From assembly GCF_001007875.1 (NCBI RefSeq), contig NZ_CP011413.1, forward strand, positions 1-33,340: a DNA stretch of 33,340 nt, written 5' to 3'. Of this stretch, positions 8,012 through 15,116 are shown one piece after another. Under the pieces are notes generated by a model. That model was given only the letters and a program-made list of their open reading frames with translations. It was not told where the DNA came from and did not search any database. The DNA comes from Sedimenticola thiotaurini. Lineage in GTDB: Bacteria > Pseudomonadota > Gammaproteobacteria > Chromatiales > Chromatiaceae. Position 1 is the stretch's first letter, and each line of letters starts with the position of its first letter. Position numbers and translations under genes: made by a program.

Positions 8012-8442
8012 TGGAACTCGACAGAGAGCGGCTGATCCAGGAGGTCGCGGCTCGCTGGGGCTTGGTAATCAGTAAAGATGATCCCATCATTGGCGCTGTC
8101 GCGCTCAATGATGTGGTCCTGGATTTACACATGGGTCGCCTCTCGTCGGCCCTCGAAGACCAATCCACCAGGCTGGATTCACTCAACCAGCAACAAATAA
8201 ACGCCAGTAAGCAGATTGCCAAAAAGATCATTGGTGAGGCCCTGGCGCTGGCCACGACCGAAATCAGACAGCAGGCGAAACAAACCCAGCAGCAAACAGA
8301 TCAGGCGGTAGGTGATCAGATAAAGGCGCTCGGCGCTGCCCTGGATGACAGGGCGGCGCTCAAGCGGCAATTGATGTGGGCTTGGTCTACGGCGGGATTT
8401 CTGGGGTTACTGCTGGTAGTGGTACTTCTTATGGTGGCGTAA
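8011..8442 (+). CDS. traM: TraM-like membrane-anchored transfer protein
   Basis: 143 residues beginning with GTG at 8011, overlapping the traL stop. RP4 TraM is about 145 residues and occupies the same place. The central part (about 45-110) is rich in Gln, Ala and Leu and looks like a coiled coil (QQQINASKQIAKKIIGEALA). The C-terminus has a single membrane segment (about 120-142, TAGFLGLLLVVVLLMVA). The function of the family is unclear; it is encoded with the oriT-binding proteins, and the tail would hold it in the inner membrane. Confidence 0.88.
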   Translation: MELDRERLIQEVAARWGLVISKDDPIIGAVALNDVVLDLHMGRLSSALEDQSTRLDSLNQQQINASKQIAKKIIGEALALATTEIRQQAKQTQQQTDQAVGDQIKALGAALDDRAALKRQLMWAWSTAGFLGLLLVVVLLMVA

Positions 8443-8477
8443 GTGGTTACTTACCGTAAACCCACTTCAGAGTGATA

Positions 8478-8505
8478 TTTCTAGAAACTAGTCTACCCTT
8501 ATAAT
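8478..8505 (+). promoter_or_regulatory. Possible promoter of the small exported-protein genes
   Basis: A perfect TATAAT lies at 8500-8505, 30 nt before the ATG at 8536. The -35 region (TTTCTA at 8478, 16-bp spacing) is weak. It would make the two genes independent of the traK-L-M message. Confidence 0.4.
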
Positions 8506-8535
8506 TTGTGGACTCATCATCAAATGGAGTTGTTT

Positions 8536-8793
8536 ATGAAACACAGCAATATATTCTACCTATCAGTCAGCGTTCTCCTTCTCAGTACCTTCCAATCCCC
8601 CCTTTCCGCAGACTCACAGTTCGAAAAAAACATGGAAAATGCTCAAAAAATTGACGCGGAAATGGAAGGCGATAGACAGAAAGAAAATATGCGCGACAAA
8701 TCCCATGATTTCCCCCGCATAAAAACAGGGGAGGACACATCTATAGGTGCAGACCCCAGCAAGAAAGAGGTCAATATTAGGCACACCTACTAA
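8536..8793 (+). CDS. Small exported protein of unknown function
   Basis: 85 residues from the ATG at 8536, preceded by TGGAG with 6-nt spacing. Residues 1-25 form a signal peptide (NIFYLSVSVLLLSTF, then SPLSA). The mature part is hydrophilic and charged (EKNMENAQKIDAEMEGDRQK) with no cysteine. I do not recognise a family. Base composition is clearly AT-richer than traK-M or fic on either side, suggesting recent gain. As it follows the conjugation leading region, roles such as surface or periplasmic protection of the recipient can be imagined, but nothing in the sequence shows one. Confidence 0.65.
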   Translation: MKHSNIFYLSVSVLLLSTFQSPLSADSQFEKNMENAQKIDAEMEGDRQKENMRDKSHDFPRIKTGEDTSIGADPSKKEVNIRHTY

Positions 8794-8850
8794 GTAAGCG
8801 ATGATTTGGGGCACATATCGTGTCCCAAGAGAATATAGATGGAGGTGGCA

Positions 8851-9186
8851 ATGAGAGTTGCAATTGACAAGGCTGTAATAGCATTCATCCTAGTAGCCAC
8901 TAGTCTGGTTGAAGCGGCTCCTTCACCATCCTGTATTTTGATAGATGCAATTAATAACTCAAATAGTATCCAGATGTATTATCAAAATATGTGCGGTGAG
9001 TGCGTAGAATTAACACCATACATCAGAAGCTCTACCGGAAAATACAGGATGGGAACCAATCTCCCAACGTTATCGAGGGGTACCAACAGGCTTAGGTTGG
9101 ATGCAGGAGAAAATCAAAACGTCTTCTTTGATTGGCAGGTTGGGACTTGGACAGGAATATCAAAAAATGTGAAGGCCTGCCGGTAA
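8851..9186 (+). CDS. Small exported cysteine-containing protein of unknown function
   Basis: 111 residues from the ATG at 8851, preceded by GGAGG. Residues 1-23 form a signal peptide (AVIAFILVATSLVEA, then APSPSC). The mature protein has four cysteines (SPSC, NMCGEC, and VKAC at the C-terminus), so disulphide bonding in the periplasm is likely. The rest is rich in Asn, Ser, Tyr and Gly, as in a small beta-rich fold. I do not recognise the family. It is AT-rich like its neighbour at 8536 and ends before an inverted-repeat element shared as an end with the convergent fic gene. Confidence 0.65.
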   Translation: MRVAIDKAVIAFILVATSLVEAAPSPSCILIDAINNSNSIQMYYQNMCGECVELTPYIRSSTGKYRMGTNLPTLSRGTNRLRLDAGENQNVFFDWQVGTWTGISKNVKACR

Positions 9187-9202
9187 TATTCGGGTCGCCT
9201 GA

Positions 9203-9310
9203 CCACTGATACCACAGCCGCGCCGCTTCGCGTCGCCCCTCGCTTTGCCTTCGTTGGCCCTTTTAGGGGCCACTCCGGCAGTCTCAGGCACTGGGCTGTG
9301 GAATCCGTGG
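9203..9310. repeat. 108-bp element bounded by imperfect 17-bp inverted repeats, with inner hairpin
   Basis: The ends 9203-9219 and 9294-9310 are inverted repeats matching at 15 of 17 positions (both contain CCACAGCC on one strand). Inside is a shorter hairpin, GGCCC (9256-9260) / GGGCC (9267-9271). It fills the gap between two convergent genes and may act as a bidirectional terminator; it lacks a long T run. A small mobile (MITE-like) or REP-like origin is an alternative. Confidence 0.5.
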
Positions 9311-9321
9311 ACAGCCGTGTG

Positions 9322-11085
9322 CTACCGGCCCAGGTCGTGCCCCTTCTCATTACTGTCCGACTTCTGGTTAGGCTCGATCTTCTTTACCCTTTTGTCCGCC
9401 GCCTCTTGTTCCCGATCCGGTTGCTGGGAAATGGTTAGATCCATTCCTATCAGCTCATTGCCGGGATCTTGGAAATCATCGGCCCGGTGTGCGATCAGGG
9501 TATTGTCTGCCACCTGCTGATAGATGAATCGCTCATCAGCATCTACGATTTCACCACTGTACTGATAATCCGGCTTGGCAGGCCAGATCGTCGCCCCTTT
9601 CTCCTCGGCCACCTGGTTAAGATATTTCTCAGTTAGCTCGGCATATGGGCCATCGGCACGTTTCTGCATACGATCCATAATCGCATCCCGATCCATATCC
9701 GTAGAGGCCCAATCGTGGTCGGAAAATTCAGAAAGGCCCGCCTCCAGGGCCTCCATCATCCGATCCACCTCCATCAAGGCAATCCGGATATCCTCTAGGT
9801 TTCCGGATCGGATTGCATTCTCCACGACCAGCGAAGATTGAACGTCAGTGGACTCCATGAGTTCACTTATTTTCTCTTCCAGCGACTCCTGCTCTGGGGT
9901 ATCAGGGGCAAGGTTTAATTCCATAGGGTCAACTCCTTGTGTAGATCCACGGGTAAAGAAAGCCGCCTGCTGCGGCTCTGGGAACGCTATTTCATAGCGT
10001 GTGCTGCGGCCCTGGCCATGAGAGACCAAAGCCCCAATATCGCGCAGCTCGCCCAAGTCCCGAGTCGCGGTAGACTGGGAGCACTTGGTAATAGTCATGT
10101 AGTTTTTTCCGGACAGGCCACCGGCGAAGCCCTTTCGACCCTCCGCGAAAACGCGCGCTATGGCCTTGGCCTGGCGGTCGTTGAGATGATCGGCGAAGGC
10201 CTCATAAAAACGAGCCTTGTTCAGCACAAAATCAACCTCTTCCCGGGCAACATCCTGGGCTTTGTTCACGGTGGCAGTGAAGAAATCGATAAAAGGATTG
10301 ATATTCAAGCTAGCGCCCTTACTGGATTGGGCCAGTGCTGCATAGTAGTTCTTGCGGTCCTCGTTGATCGCCGTTGCCAGGCACGCAATCGTCGGTCGCC
10401 CCAGTGATTGAGAAAGCGCGTGGTCGGAAATGGCGCGCCCTACCCGCCCATTGCCATCATCAAACGGGTGTATGGACTCAAACCACAGGTGGGCGACTGC
10501 TGCTCGAATCGGGCCGGATATCTCCGGCGCTGTCGATTTTTCTGGATTGGTACTGTTGTACCAATCCAGAAAACGATCCATTTCCCCCTGCACGTCTTTA
10601 GCCGCTGGCGCTTCAAAGTGAACCTTGTAATGACCTATCGGACCGCTGACGATTTGCATGGCATCACCCCGATACATACCCCGCAACGCCAGGCTGGTTC
10701 TGTCCTCTGGACAGGCCATTGTCTGCCAGCCACCAAGTAATTCATGGGTGAGCGGCTGATCCCATTTTTTTCGAACATCTACCATCAGCGCCGCCGCACC
10801 TGCTGCCTTTTCATCGGAATTCGGCGACGCCACCTCTTTGCCGATCAGGTGCAGCAATGAGGAACGCACAGAATCACGGTCCAGGGTTTCACCCTCGATA
10901 GCGCTGGTGGTGATCGCCTCCGAAAGCATGAGGTCAATGACGGTATCAGACTGATAACGTTCGGCCATCCCCTCGATCCTGCCGGAGAGCCGTTCCGCCG
11001 AACGATAGAAGGCTTCGACTCGCTCCTTGAACAGAGACGGGTCGTACTCAAAATTGGGCCAATCAGGGTGTTGCCAGTTCCACAT
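9322..11085 (-). CDS. fic: Fic-domain protein with winged-helix-like and KfrB-like C-terminal regions
   Basis: 587 residues from the ATG at 11085; the frame also allows a TTG at 11091. Residue numbers here count from that TTG, two higher than from the ATG. Fic enzymes usually transfer AMP from ATP to a target protein. The catalytic loop is complete: HPFDDGNGRVGR (208-219) with H208. An inhibitory-helix motif T62-xxx-E66-G67 (in TTSAIEGE) precedes it, the layout of self-inhibited class II Fic proteins. The N-terminus (MWNWQHPDWPNFEYD) is typical of family members with the extra N-terminal domain. Residues about 320-395 look like a winged helix (TKCSQSTATRDLGELRDIGA). Residues about 505-560 (YSGEIVDADERFIYQQVADN, then TLIAHRADDF) resemble the KfrB domain of plasmid proteins. 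Its promoter is covered by an inverted repeat, so it may regulate itself. Confidence 0.88.
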   Translation of the reverse strand: MWNWQHPDWPNFEYDPSLFKERVEAFYRSAERLSGRIEGMAERYQSDTVIDLMLSEAITTSAIEGETLDRDSVRSSLLHLIGKEVASPNSDEKAAGAAALMVDVRKKWDQPLTHELLGGWQTMACPEDRTSLALRGMYRGDAMQIVSGPIGHYKVHFEAPAAKDVQGEMDRFLDWYNSTNPEKSTAPEISGPIRAAVAHLWFESIHPFDDGNGRVGRAISDHALSQSLGRPTIACLATAINEDRKNYYAALAQSSKGASLNINPFIDFFTATVNKAQDVAREEVDFVLNKARFYEAFADHLNDRQAKAIARVFAEGRKGFAGGLSGKNYMTITKCSQSTATRDLGELRDIGALVSHGQGRSTRYEIAFPEPQQAAFFTRGSTQGVDPMELNLAPDTPEQESLEEKISELMESTDVQSSLVVENAIRSGNLEDIRIALMEVDRMMEALEAGLSEFSDHDWASTDMDRDAIMDRMQKRADGPYAELTEKYLNQVAEEKGATIWPAKPDYQYSGEIVDADERFIYQQVADNTLIAHRADDFQDPGNELIGMDLTISQQPDREQEAADKRVKKIEPNQKSDSNEKGHDLGR

Positions 11086-11112
11086 GGGCAAATTATAACC
11101 GCTAATTTGCCC
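11086..11112 (-). promoter_or_regulatory. fic promoter and inverted-repeat operator
   Basis: A perfect 10-bp inverted repeat, GGGCAAATTA (11086-11095) and TAATTTGCCC (11103-11112), with a 7-bp spacer, abuts the fic ATG. On the minus strand TATAAT at 11098-11093 falls across one arm and lies 7 nt before the ATG, so transcription would start at or beside the start codon. A regulator bound here would block the promoter. The winged-helix-like part of the Fic protein is one candidate regulator (inference). Confidence 0.65.
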
Positions 11113-11160
11113 AGTAAACAGAGATTTTTGATTAGATTAAGCTGAGAAATCGCCTCAGAT

Positions 11161-11174
11161 TTTCACATGTGAAA
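11161..11174. repeat. TTTCACATGTGAAA palindrome, copy 2
   Basis: Perfect copy followed by CTTTTC. It contains the stop codon of the 84-residue gene and lies at the downstream end of the parA-parB operon, 50 bp from the fic operator. Confidence 0.75.
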
Positions 11175-11417
11175 CTTTTCAAAATCCGGATCGTGCTTTT
11201 TTAACCACTCTGCCGCTGCCAGCGCCGCCCATAATGGCGGCTTGCCGGATGCTGCCCAGTTGGTGAGGGTCTGCCCGGGAATATCGGTTCGCGGGCGGAT
11301 CAAGCGGCTCTTGACCGCAAGCCGTGTCAGCTCCGAAGCCGCCTGAGAAGGCGTCCCCTGAAAACCGGCTCGATATGCCCTTAATACCAGGCGGCGTTGA
11401 TCCATTGGTACGCTCAT
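11163..11417 (-). CDS. Hypothetical protein, last gene of the par operon
   Basis: 84 residues. Basic N-terminal half (DQRRLVLRAYRAGFQGTPSQ) followed by a segment that could form a helix-turn-helix (IPGQTLTNWAASGKPPLWAA). The C-terminal end, FHM, is encoded by the TTTCACATGTGAAA palindrome, which also supplies the TGA stop. I do not recognise a family. It starts 10 nt after the 76-residue gene, with a poor ribosome site, and is probably co-transcribed with parA and parB. A small DNA-binding accessory protein is possible but not shown. Confidence 0.6.
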   Translation of the reverse strand: MSVPMDQRRLVLRAYRAGFQGTPSQAASELTRLAVKSRLIRPRTDIPGQTLTNWAASGKPPLWAALAAAEWLKKHDPDFEKFHM

Positions 11418-11427
11418 AATGTTCTAG

Positions 11428-11658
11428 TCAGGGATGAATCTGATCTTTCAGTTTGGCGAGTACGGCATGAAGCTCCTGGATCTCCTCTTCACCCATGCTC
11501 GTTAAGCCATAATCATAGGCCGCTAAAATAGCCGCCTCCTCTTCTGCGGTGAGCTCAACCCTCCGCTCGCCGCCTTCGACCATATTTAGATACCTCTCCA
11601 TAATCATAACGTGTGCCTCTAAAAAGGCGGTGCCTTCTGGCACCGCCTCTTTATTCAT
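11428..11658 (-). CDS. Small acidic hypothetical protein after parB
   Basis: 76 residues, rich in Glu and Ala, and predicted mostly helical (VELTAEEEAAILAAYDYG and EEEIQELHAVLAKLKDQ). The ATG at 11658 overlaps the parB TGA as ATGA, so it is translationally coupled to parB. No family recognised. Coupling suggests a role with the partition proteins, perhaps as a modulator, but that is inference from position only. Confidence 0.65.
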   Translation of the reverse strand: MNKEAVPEGTAFLEAHVMIMERYLNMVEGGERRVELTAEEEAAILAAYDYGLTSMGEEEIQELHAVLAKLKDQIHP

Positions 11659-12668
11659 GAAATATGGTTCATCACTCGCTTGAGCTCGGCACGGTCAGCA
11701 AAATCAATTCGCAGATAACCGCCCTCCCCCTCTTCGTGCAGCGCTACGTTAACGCCCAAAAGACTAGAGAGATTCCTGGTCAATAGATCGATGGCTTGTA
11801 GCTCGGAGCCATCTTCACACGGCCCGCCCTCTTCCTCTGTAGATTCGGGTTCACTGCCCACCACCCGATCCAGCCGCTTAGGCTGATTCTCCCTCTTGGG
11901 GGCTGCCGGTAAGGGCTCCTGATCCTCGGATTGCCCTCCGCTTGGCTCAGTTACAGACTCTTGCACGGATTGCGCCTGAGCAGTTTCCTTCGGGGGGTCT
12001 TTCGGTTCTTCAACCCTGCCCTTTGCAATATCAACCGCCTGACGAACCATCGACCGGTTGATATCCGTCCGGCGTTGCAGTCGCTCAAAAGCTTCCGCGT
12101 CCAGCTTATGCAGATCCACCAGCATCGAGAGCGTTTCCGGATCTCGGGTCGCCCCGCTTTCCACAAATGGCGCTACCAATTCCAGACCTTTGGCGATCTT
12201 GCGACGTACCGACACCCACGCTGCTTTTTTCCCCAGCGCCTTGGCAACCTCACTGGCCTTACCCAGCTCCTTGACCAGGCGAGCCACTGCCTCGGCTTCT
12301 TCCAGGATCGGTACATTCTCACGATCCAGGTTTTCGCAGAGCTGTACCGCCAGCAAAGAACCCTCAAACTCCCGAATAACAACCGGGATGGTATCGAGGT
12401 TGGCTAGCTGTGCAGCTCTCCATCGCCGTTCGCCAGTGACCACAAAATAACCGTTTCCTTCGGGATCGGGTCGCACCACGATAGGCTGAATCACGCCTTG
12501 AGCAGCAATCGAAGCGGCGAGACTTTCGAGGCCTTCTGGATCGATGGTTTTACGTGGCTGCAGGGGATCACGCTCTATCAGTTCAACAGCTACTTCGGAT
12601 GGAGCACCGGTCCCAGCCTGGTCCGCCTCATCCATCAAGCTGGCAAGTGAAGAGATTCCTTTTTTCAT
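11655..12668 (-). CDS. parB: ParB/KorB-like partition protein
   Basis: 337 residues. The N-terminal ParB/Sulfiredoxin-like domain includes the nucleotide-binding box GERRWRA (79-85). A helix-turn-helix region follows at about 135-200 (GKASEVAKALGKKAAWVSVR). A low-complexity, Glu/Pro-rich linker (about 218-285) leads to a C-terminal dimerisation-like end (LGVNVALHEEGEGGYLRIDF). ParB proteins bind centromere palindromes, act with ParA to segregate the plasmid, and in IncP plasmids (KorB) also repress transcription from many operators. The TTTCACATGTGAAA palindromes are natural candidates for its sites. Start and parA stop overlap by 4 nt. Confidence 0.93.
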   Translation of the reverse strand: MKKGISSLASLMDEADQAGTGAPSEVAVELIERDPLQPRKTIDPEGLESLAASIAAQGVIQPIVVRPDPEGNGYFVVTGERRWRAAQLANLDTIPVVIREFEGSLLAVQLCENLDRENVPILEEAEAVARLVKELGKASEVAKALGKKAAWVSVRRKIAKGLELVAPFVESGATRDPETLSMLVDLHKLDAEAFERLQRRTDINRSMVRQAVDIAKGRVEEPKDPPKETAQAQSVQESVTEPSGGQSEDQEPLPAAPKRENQPKRLDRVVGSEPESTEEEGGPCEDGSELQAIDLLTRNLSSLLGVNVALHEEGEGGYLRIDFADRAELKRVMNHIS

Positions 12669-13420
12669 TTTGTAGCCCTCTCAATAACGGCGGTGACAAC
12701 GTGACGCATTTCTTTGGCTGCCATAGCAGCACTCTGGCCTCGGGTGTATTTCCATACAGGATGGCCGTTATCGATAGCATCGGAAACGGCCACTCGTGAC
12801 GGTAATATGTACGGAAGCACCTTATCCCCCAGCACCTGGCGCAGCTCGGACAGCCTGGCGGTTTGTGTCTTGCTTCGCTGGTTAACCAGGTTGGGCAGGA
12901 CGCCCAGATTTTTCAGGCGTGGGTTGAATTTCTTTTTGATGGTAATAATGGTTCGCTGCAATTCGGTTAATCCATCTATGGAGTAACCATTAAGCGCCAT
13001 TGGCGATACCACGGAATCCCCAGCAATCAGGGCAGCCAGCAGACGACGCCCCAAATTCGGCGGGGTGTCGATAATGCACAAATCGTAATCCTTTTCCCAT
13101 CTACGCAGATGCGCGGCAGGGTGTTCGATCGTGTCCAGCGGGAGTCCTTCAACATCATTTATCGCCATGTCTGCCGGAACAATAGCGAGTCGGTCGCTAA
13201 TAGCCAGTGGCGCACCACAAGATTTCTTTTTAAACAGATGGGAAGCGTGTGCACCGGTTGGCGCAATCTCTTCGATAAAGGTATGAGTAGAATTCGCCTG
13301 GCCGTCGAAATCGACCAGCAGGACGCGAAGCCCCTGTTCTACAGCACCCCAAACCAAATGGACAGCAACGGTGGATTTACCGACCCCGCCTTTTTGGTTC
13401 GCAATAACCAACGTTTTCAT
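12665..13420 (-). CDS. parA: ParA partition ATPase
   Basis: 251 residues. Walker A KGGVGKST (10-17) follows the first strand MKTLVIANQ. VLLVDFDGQANS carries the A' motif, and LCIIDTPPNLG the Walker B. There is no N-terminal helix-turn-helix, so this is a short (type Ib/IncC2-like) ParA that would not repress its own promoter alone. AGAGG precedes the ATG. The promoter region holds two operator candidates (13478-13499 and 13523-13536), and the leader shares 20 bp with those of two other plasmid genes. Confidence 0.95.
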   Translation of the reverse strand: MKTLVIANQKGGVGKSTVAVHLVWGAVEQGLRVLLVDFDGQANSTHTFIEEIAPTGAHASHLFKKKSCGAPLAISDRLAIVPADMAINDVEGLPLDTIEHPAAHLRRWEKDYDLCIIDTPPNLGRRLLAALIAGDSVVSPMALNGYSIDGLTELQRTIITIKKKFNPRLKNLGVLPNLVNQRSKTQTARLSELRQVLGDKVLPYILPSRVAVSDAIDNGHPVWKYTRGQSAAMAAKEMRHVVTAVIERATK

Positions 13421-13424
13421 GGAA

Positions 13425-13444
13425 CACCTCTTGAAGGCATGGCC
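13425..13444 (-). repeat. Shared 20-bp 5' leader segment at parA
   Basis: CACCTCTTGAAGGCATGGCC here differs at one base from 14807-14826 and 30107-30126. On the minus strand each copy lies immediately before a start codon and contributes the AGAGG ribosome site. Outside these 20 bp the parA leader is unrelated to the 314-bp repeat, apart from a second GGCC. Confidence 0.65.
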
Positions 13445-13477
13445 TTATGGCCGTGAAATTATGGCTGTAAGCCGAGG

Positions 13478-13499
13478 AAGTGCTAATATATTAGCACTT
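13478..13499 (-). promoter_or_regulatory. 22-bp perfect palindrome over the parA promoter
   Basis: The palindrome has the core GCTAATATATTAGC at 13482-13495 and four further symmetric bases on each side. On the minus strand its centre offers -10 sequences (TAATAT or TATATT), 16-19 bp after TTGAAA. The same core with one change occurs over the -10 of trbB at 18156-18169, and a weaker form upstream of trbA at 17620. A shared repressor, perhaps the TrbA-like protein, is likely. Confidence 0.7.
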
Positions 13500-13522
13500 T
13501 CGGCAATTTTTTCAACTGTTTT

Positions 13523-13536
13523 TTTCACATGTGAAA
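13523..13536. repeat. TTTCACATGTGAAA palindrome, copy 3 (upstream of parA)
   Basis: Perfect copy in a T-rich setting (runs of T on both sides of the consensus), about 100 bp upstream of the parA start and 24 bp upstream of the 22-bp palindrome. Position beside parA-parB makes it the best candidate centromere or ParB operator. Confidence 0.8.
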
Positions 13537-13567
13537 CTTTTTTGGGCCTTCCGTGGCCCCATTGTAC

Positions 13568-13909
13568 CTAAAAAAGTCCGGGTTGAATGGGTGGTGACAC
13601 CCGATATTTAACCCCGGCATTCTCATAGATTGCCGCCAGAATGGCACCGGCATCTTCACCCATCGGCTGCACTATTCGGGTATCAAGAAAGGTACTCCTA
13701 AACCCAGTTTCGGTCAGATCCTCCCAACCTTCGGAAGCCGCATAGAAGGCAATATGCGAAACGTCAGTAATACCGAAATAGTCATAGGACACGATCAAAT
13801 AGCAAACCCGTGTCACCTCGTCATGAGTCAGTAAGACCGTGGAATAATCGCGCCTTTCGGCGCGACCCTCCACGGTTCCACGATCATAGATTGTATAATC
13901 AGGCTTCAT
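13568..13909 (-). CDS. Hypothetical protein downstream of ardC
   Basis: 113 residues, mildly acidic, with a mixed strand/helix pattern (VTRVCYLIVSYDYFG; GAILAAIYENAGVKY). It starts 3 nt after the ardC stop and so must be co-expressed with it. No family recognised. Co-expression suggests a link to escape from host restriction during entry, without direct evidence. Confidence 0.65.
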   Translation of the reverse strand: MKPDYTIYDRGTVEGRAERRDYSTVLLTHDEVTRVCYLIVSYDYFGITDVSHIAFYAASEGWEDLTETGFRSTFLDTRIVQPMGEDAGAILAAIYENAGVKYRVSPPIQPGLF

Positions 13910-13912
13910 CGA

Positions 13913-14803
13913 TCAGCCTGCTTTTTTCTGCTGCGCGTCTGCATAGGCACTCATCACCCAGTCATGCGCCTTCTGCGCCTGAGCCGCCGCCTTGAAAATG
14001 GCCCGCTTGTCATTACGCAGCACTTCCAGCCAGCTAGACAGATAATCAGCATGGTCTTGAACCATACCCGGCAGCGAGAGCCCCGCCATCAGAAACGCCG
14101 CGCCAATCTCGGCCACCAGCTCCTCAAAGGCGTAATCTGCACCCCGGATCTCCGATTCGTATTTAGGACGGTCGCAACGGTGCTTTGCCTTGGTCGCGTG
14201 GGTCAGTTCGTGCAGCGCCGTAGCATAGAAATCTTCGGGATTGCCGAAACGGTCTCGGTCCGGCATATGAACCCGATCGGTAGAGGGCCGATAGAAGGCG
14301 CGGGTCCCACCCTCGACGATATCCACGCCGGAGGACTCTAGGATCTGCTCGGCCATCTGGTGAGGCTCGAACCCGCCACCAGCGGCCAGCTTGGCCGGGC
14401 TGTCTATCCCGTCGATCTGATCCAGATTGAAAACCGTGAAGGTGCGCAGCATGGGCACAGCCGCCTTGACCTCGTTCCCATCCTTGTCTAATTCGCCAGT
14501 GTCCTTCTCCAGGGTCTTATAGAAAATGATGGTTGTTCCCTTTTCGCCCTTGCGCACCTGGCCACCTTTCTCCTTGGCCTGTTTGTAGGTCATCCAGTGC
14601 GAAGAACTGAACCCTTGATCCTCCTGGGAGATCCACAGCAGCAGAATATTCAGCCCGTTGTAGTGGTTCCCAGTGTTGTGGTTGACCGGCAAGGTCAGCT
14701 CGCCCGAACCATCCCAGCGGGACCGGACAGGGTTTGCGCCTGCTTCCATACGGGCAATCAGTTTGTCGGTTACTTCCTGATAAAAATCGCGTTTCGCTTT
14801 CAT
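13913..14803 (-). CDS. ardC: ArdC-like anti-restriction protein
   Basis: 296 residues from the ATG at 14803, which has AGAGG 5 nt upstream; a GTG two codons earlier is less likely. ArdC proteins bind single-stranded DNA and protect incoming plasmid DNA. The N-terminal domain (about 5-130; YNGLNILLLWISQEDQGF, GGQVRKGEKGTTIIFYK) is the ssDNA-binding part. The C-terminal domain is a zinc metallopeptidase-like fold with HELTH (counting from the GTG, H200-H204) and a third ligand glutamate in FEELVAEIGAAFL. The leader is the start of copy A of the 314-bp repeat. Confidence 0.93.
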   Translation of the reverse strand: MKAKRDFYQEVTDKLIARMEAGANPVRSRWDGSGELTLPVNHNTGNHYNGLNILLLWISQEDQGFSSSHWMTYKQAKEKGGQVRKGEKGTTIIFYKTLEKDTGELDKDGNEVKAAVPMLRTFTVFNLDQIDGIDSPAKLAAGGGFEPHQMAEQILESSGVDIVEGGTRAFYRPSTDRVHMPDRDRFGNPEDFYATALHELTHATKAKHRCDRPKYESEIRGADYAFEELVAEIGAAFLMAGLSLPGMVQDHADYLSSWLEVLRNDKRAIFKAAAQAQKAHDWVMSAYADAQQKKAG

Positions 14804-15116
14804 AGTCACCTCTTCAAGGCATGGCCAAGGTTGGCCGGGGTTAAGGGTTTTGCTGTTTTAAGCATTGAGCGCTTGCGCTCCTGACCCACTGGCGAAGTGC
14901 GGGGGTAGAGAGTGCAAGGGGAGGGGGATCACCCGGCCTGCACAAATGGAGCGAAGCGGAATGCGGAAGGTTGGGGAGACCCCTTGCGCGAGCGAGGGGC
15001 GGAGCCCCTTATCAGAAGCCCGATCAGTTGGGAGCCCTGGCGAGCATCTGTGAGGGCGTTAGAAAAGAAGGGAAACCGATAGTCCCGATCAGGGTCTATC
15101 GGGCAATACCGAACAC
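14803..15116. repeat. 314-bp perfect direct repeat, copy A (leader of ardC)
   Basis: Identical base for base, as far as I can align by eye, to 30103-30416, 15,300 bp away. It begins at the first base of the ardC start codon and extends upstream. It contains GGCCAA/TTGGCC arms (14823-14836), GAGCGC/GCGCTC arms (14867-14880), GC-rich hairpins around 14975-15010, and a strong hairpin at 15077-15103 (CCGATAG/CTATCGG arms) followed on the minus strand by a T/C-rich tract. No clear -35/-10 pair was found. Short open frames inside it are not taken as genes. Confidence 0.9.

Noticed and set aside
13537-13566. GGGCC/GGCCC stem after the T run upstream of parA as a terminator
   Set aside because: The T run is on the wrong side of the stem for the plus strand, and on the minus strand the stem is followed by A residues.
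14865-15053. Open frame of 62 codons inside the 314-bp repeat (also at 30165-30353)
   Set aside because: It exists twice only because the repeat does, has atypical composition and no ribosome site, and lies antisense to the leader of the downstream gene.
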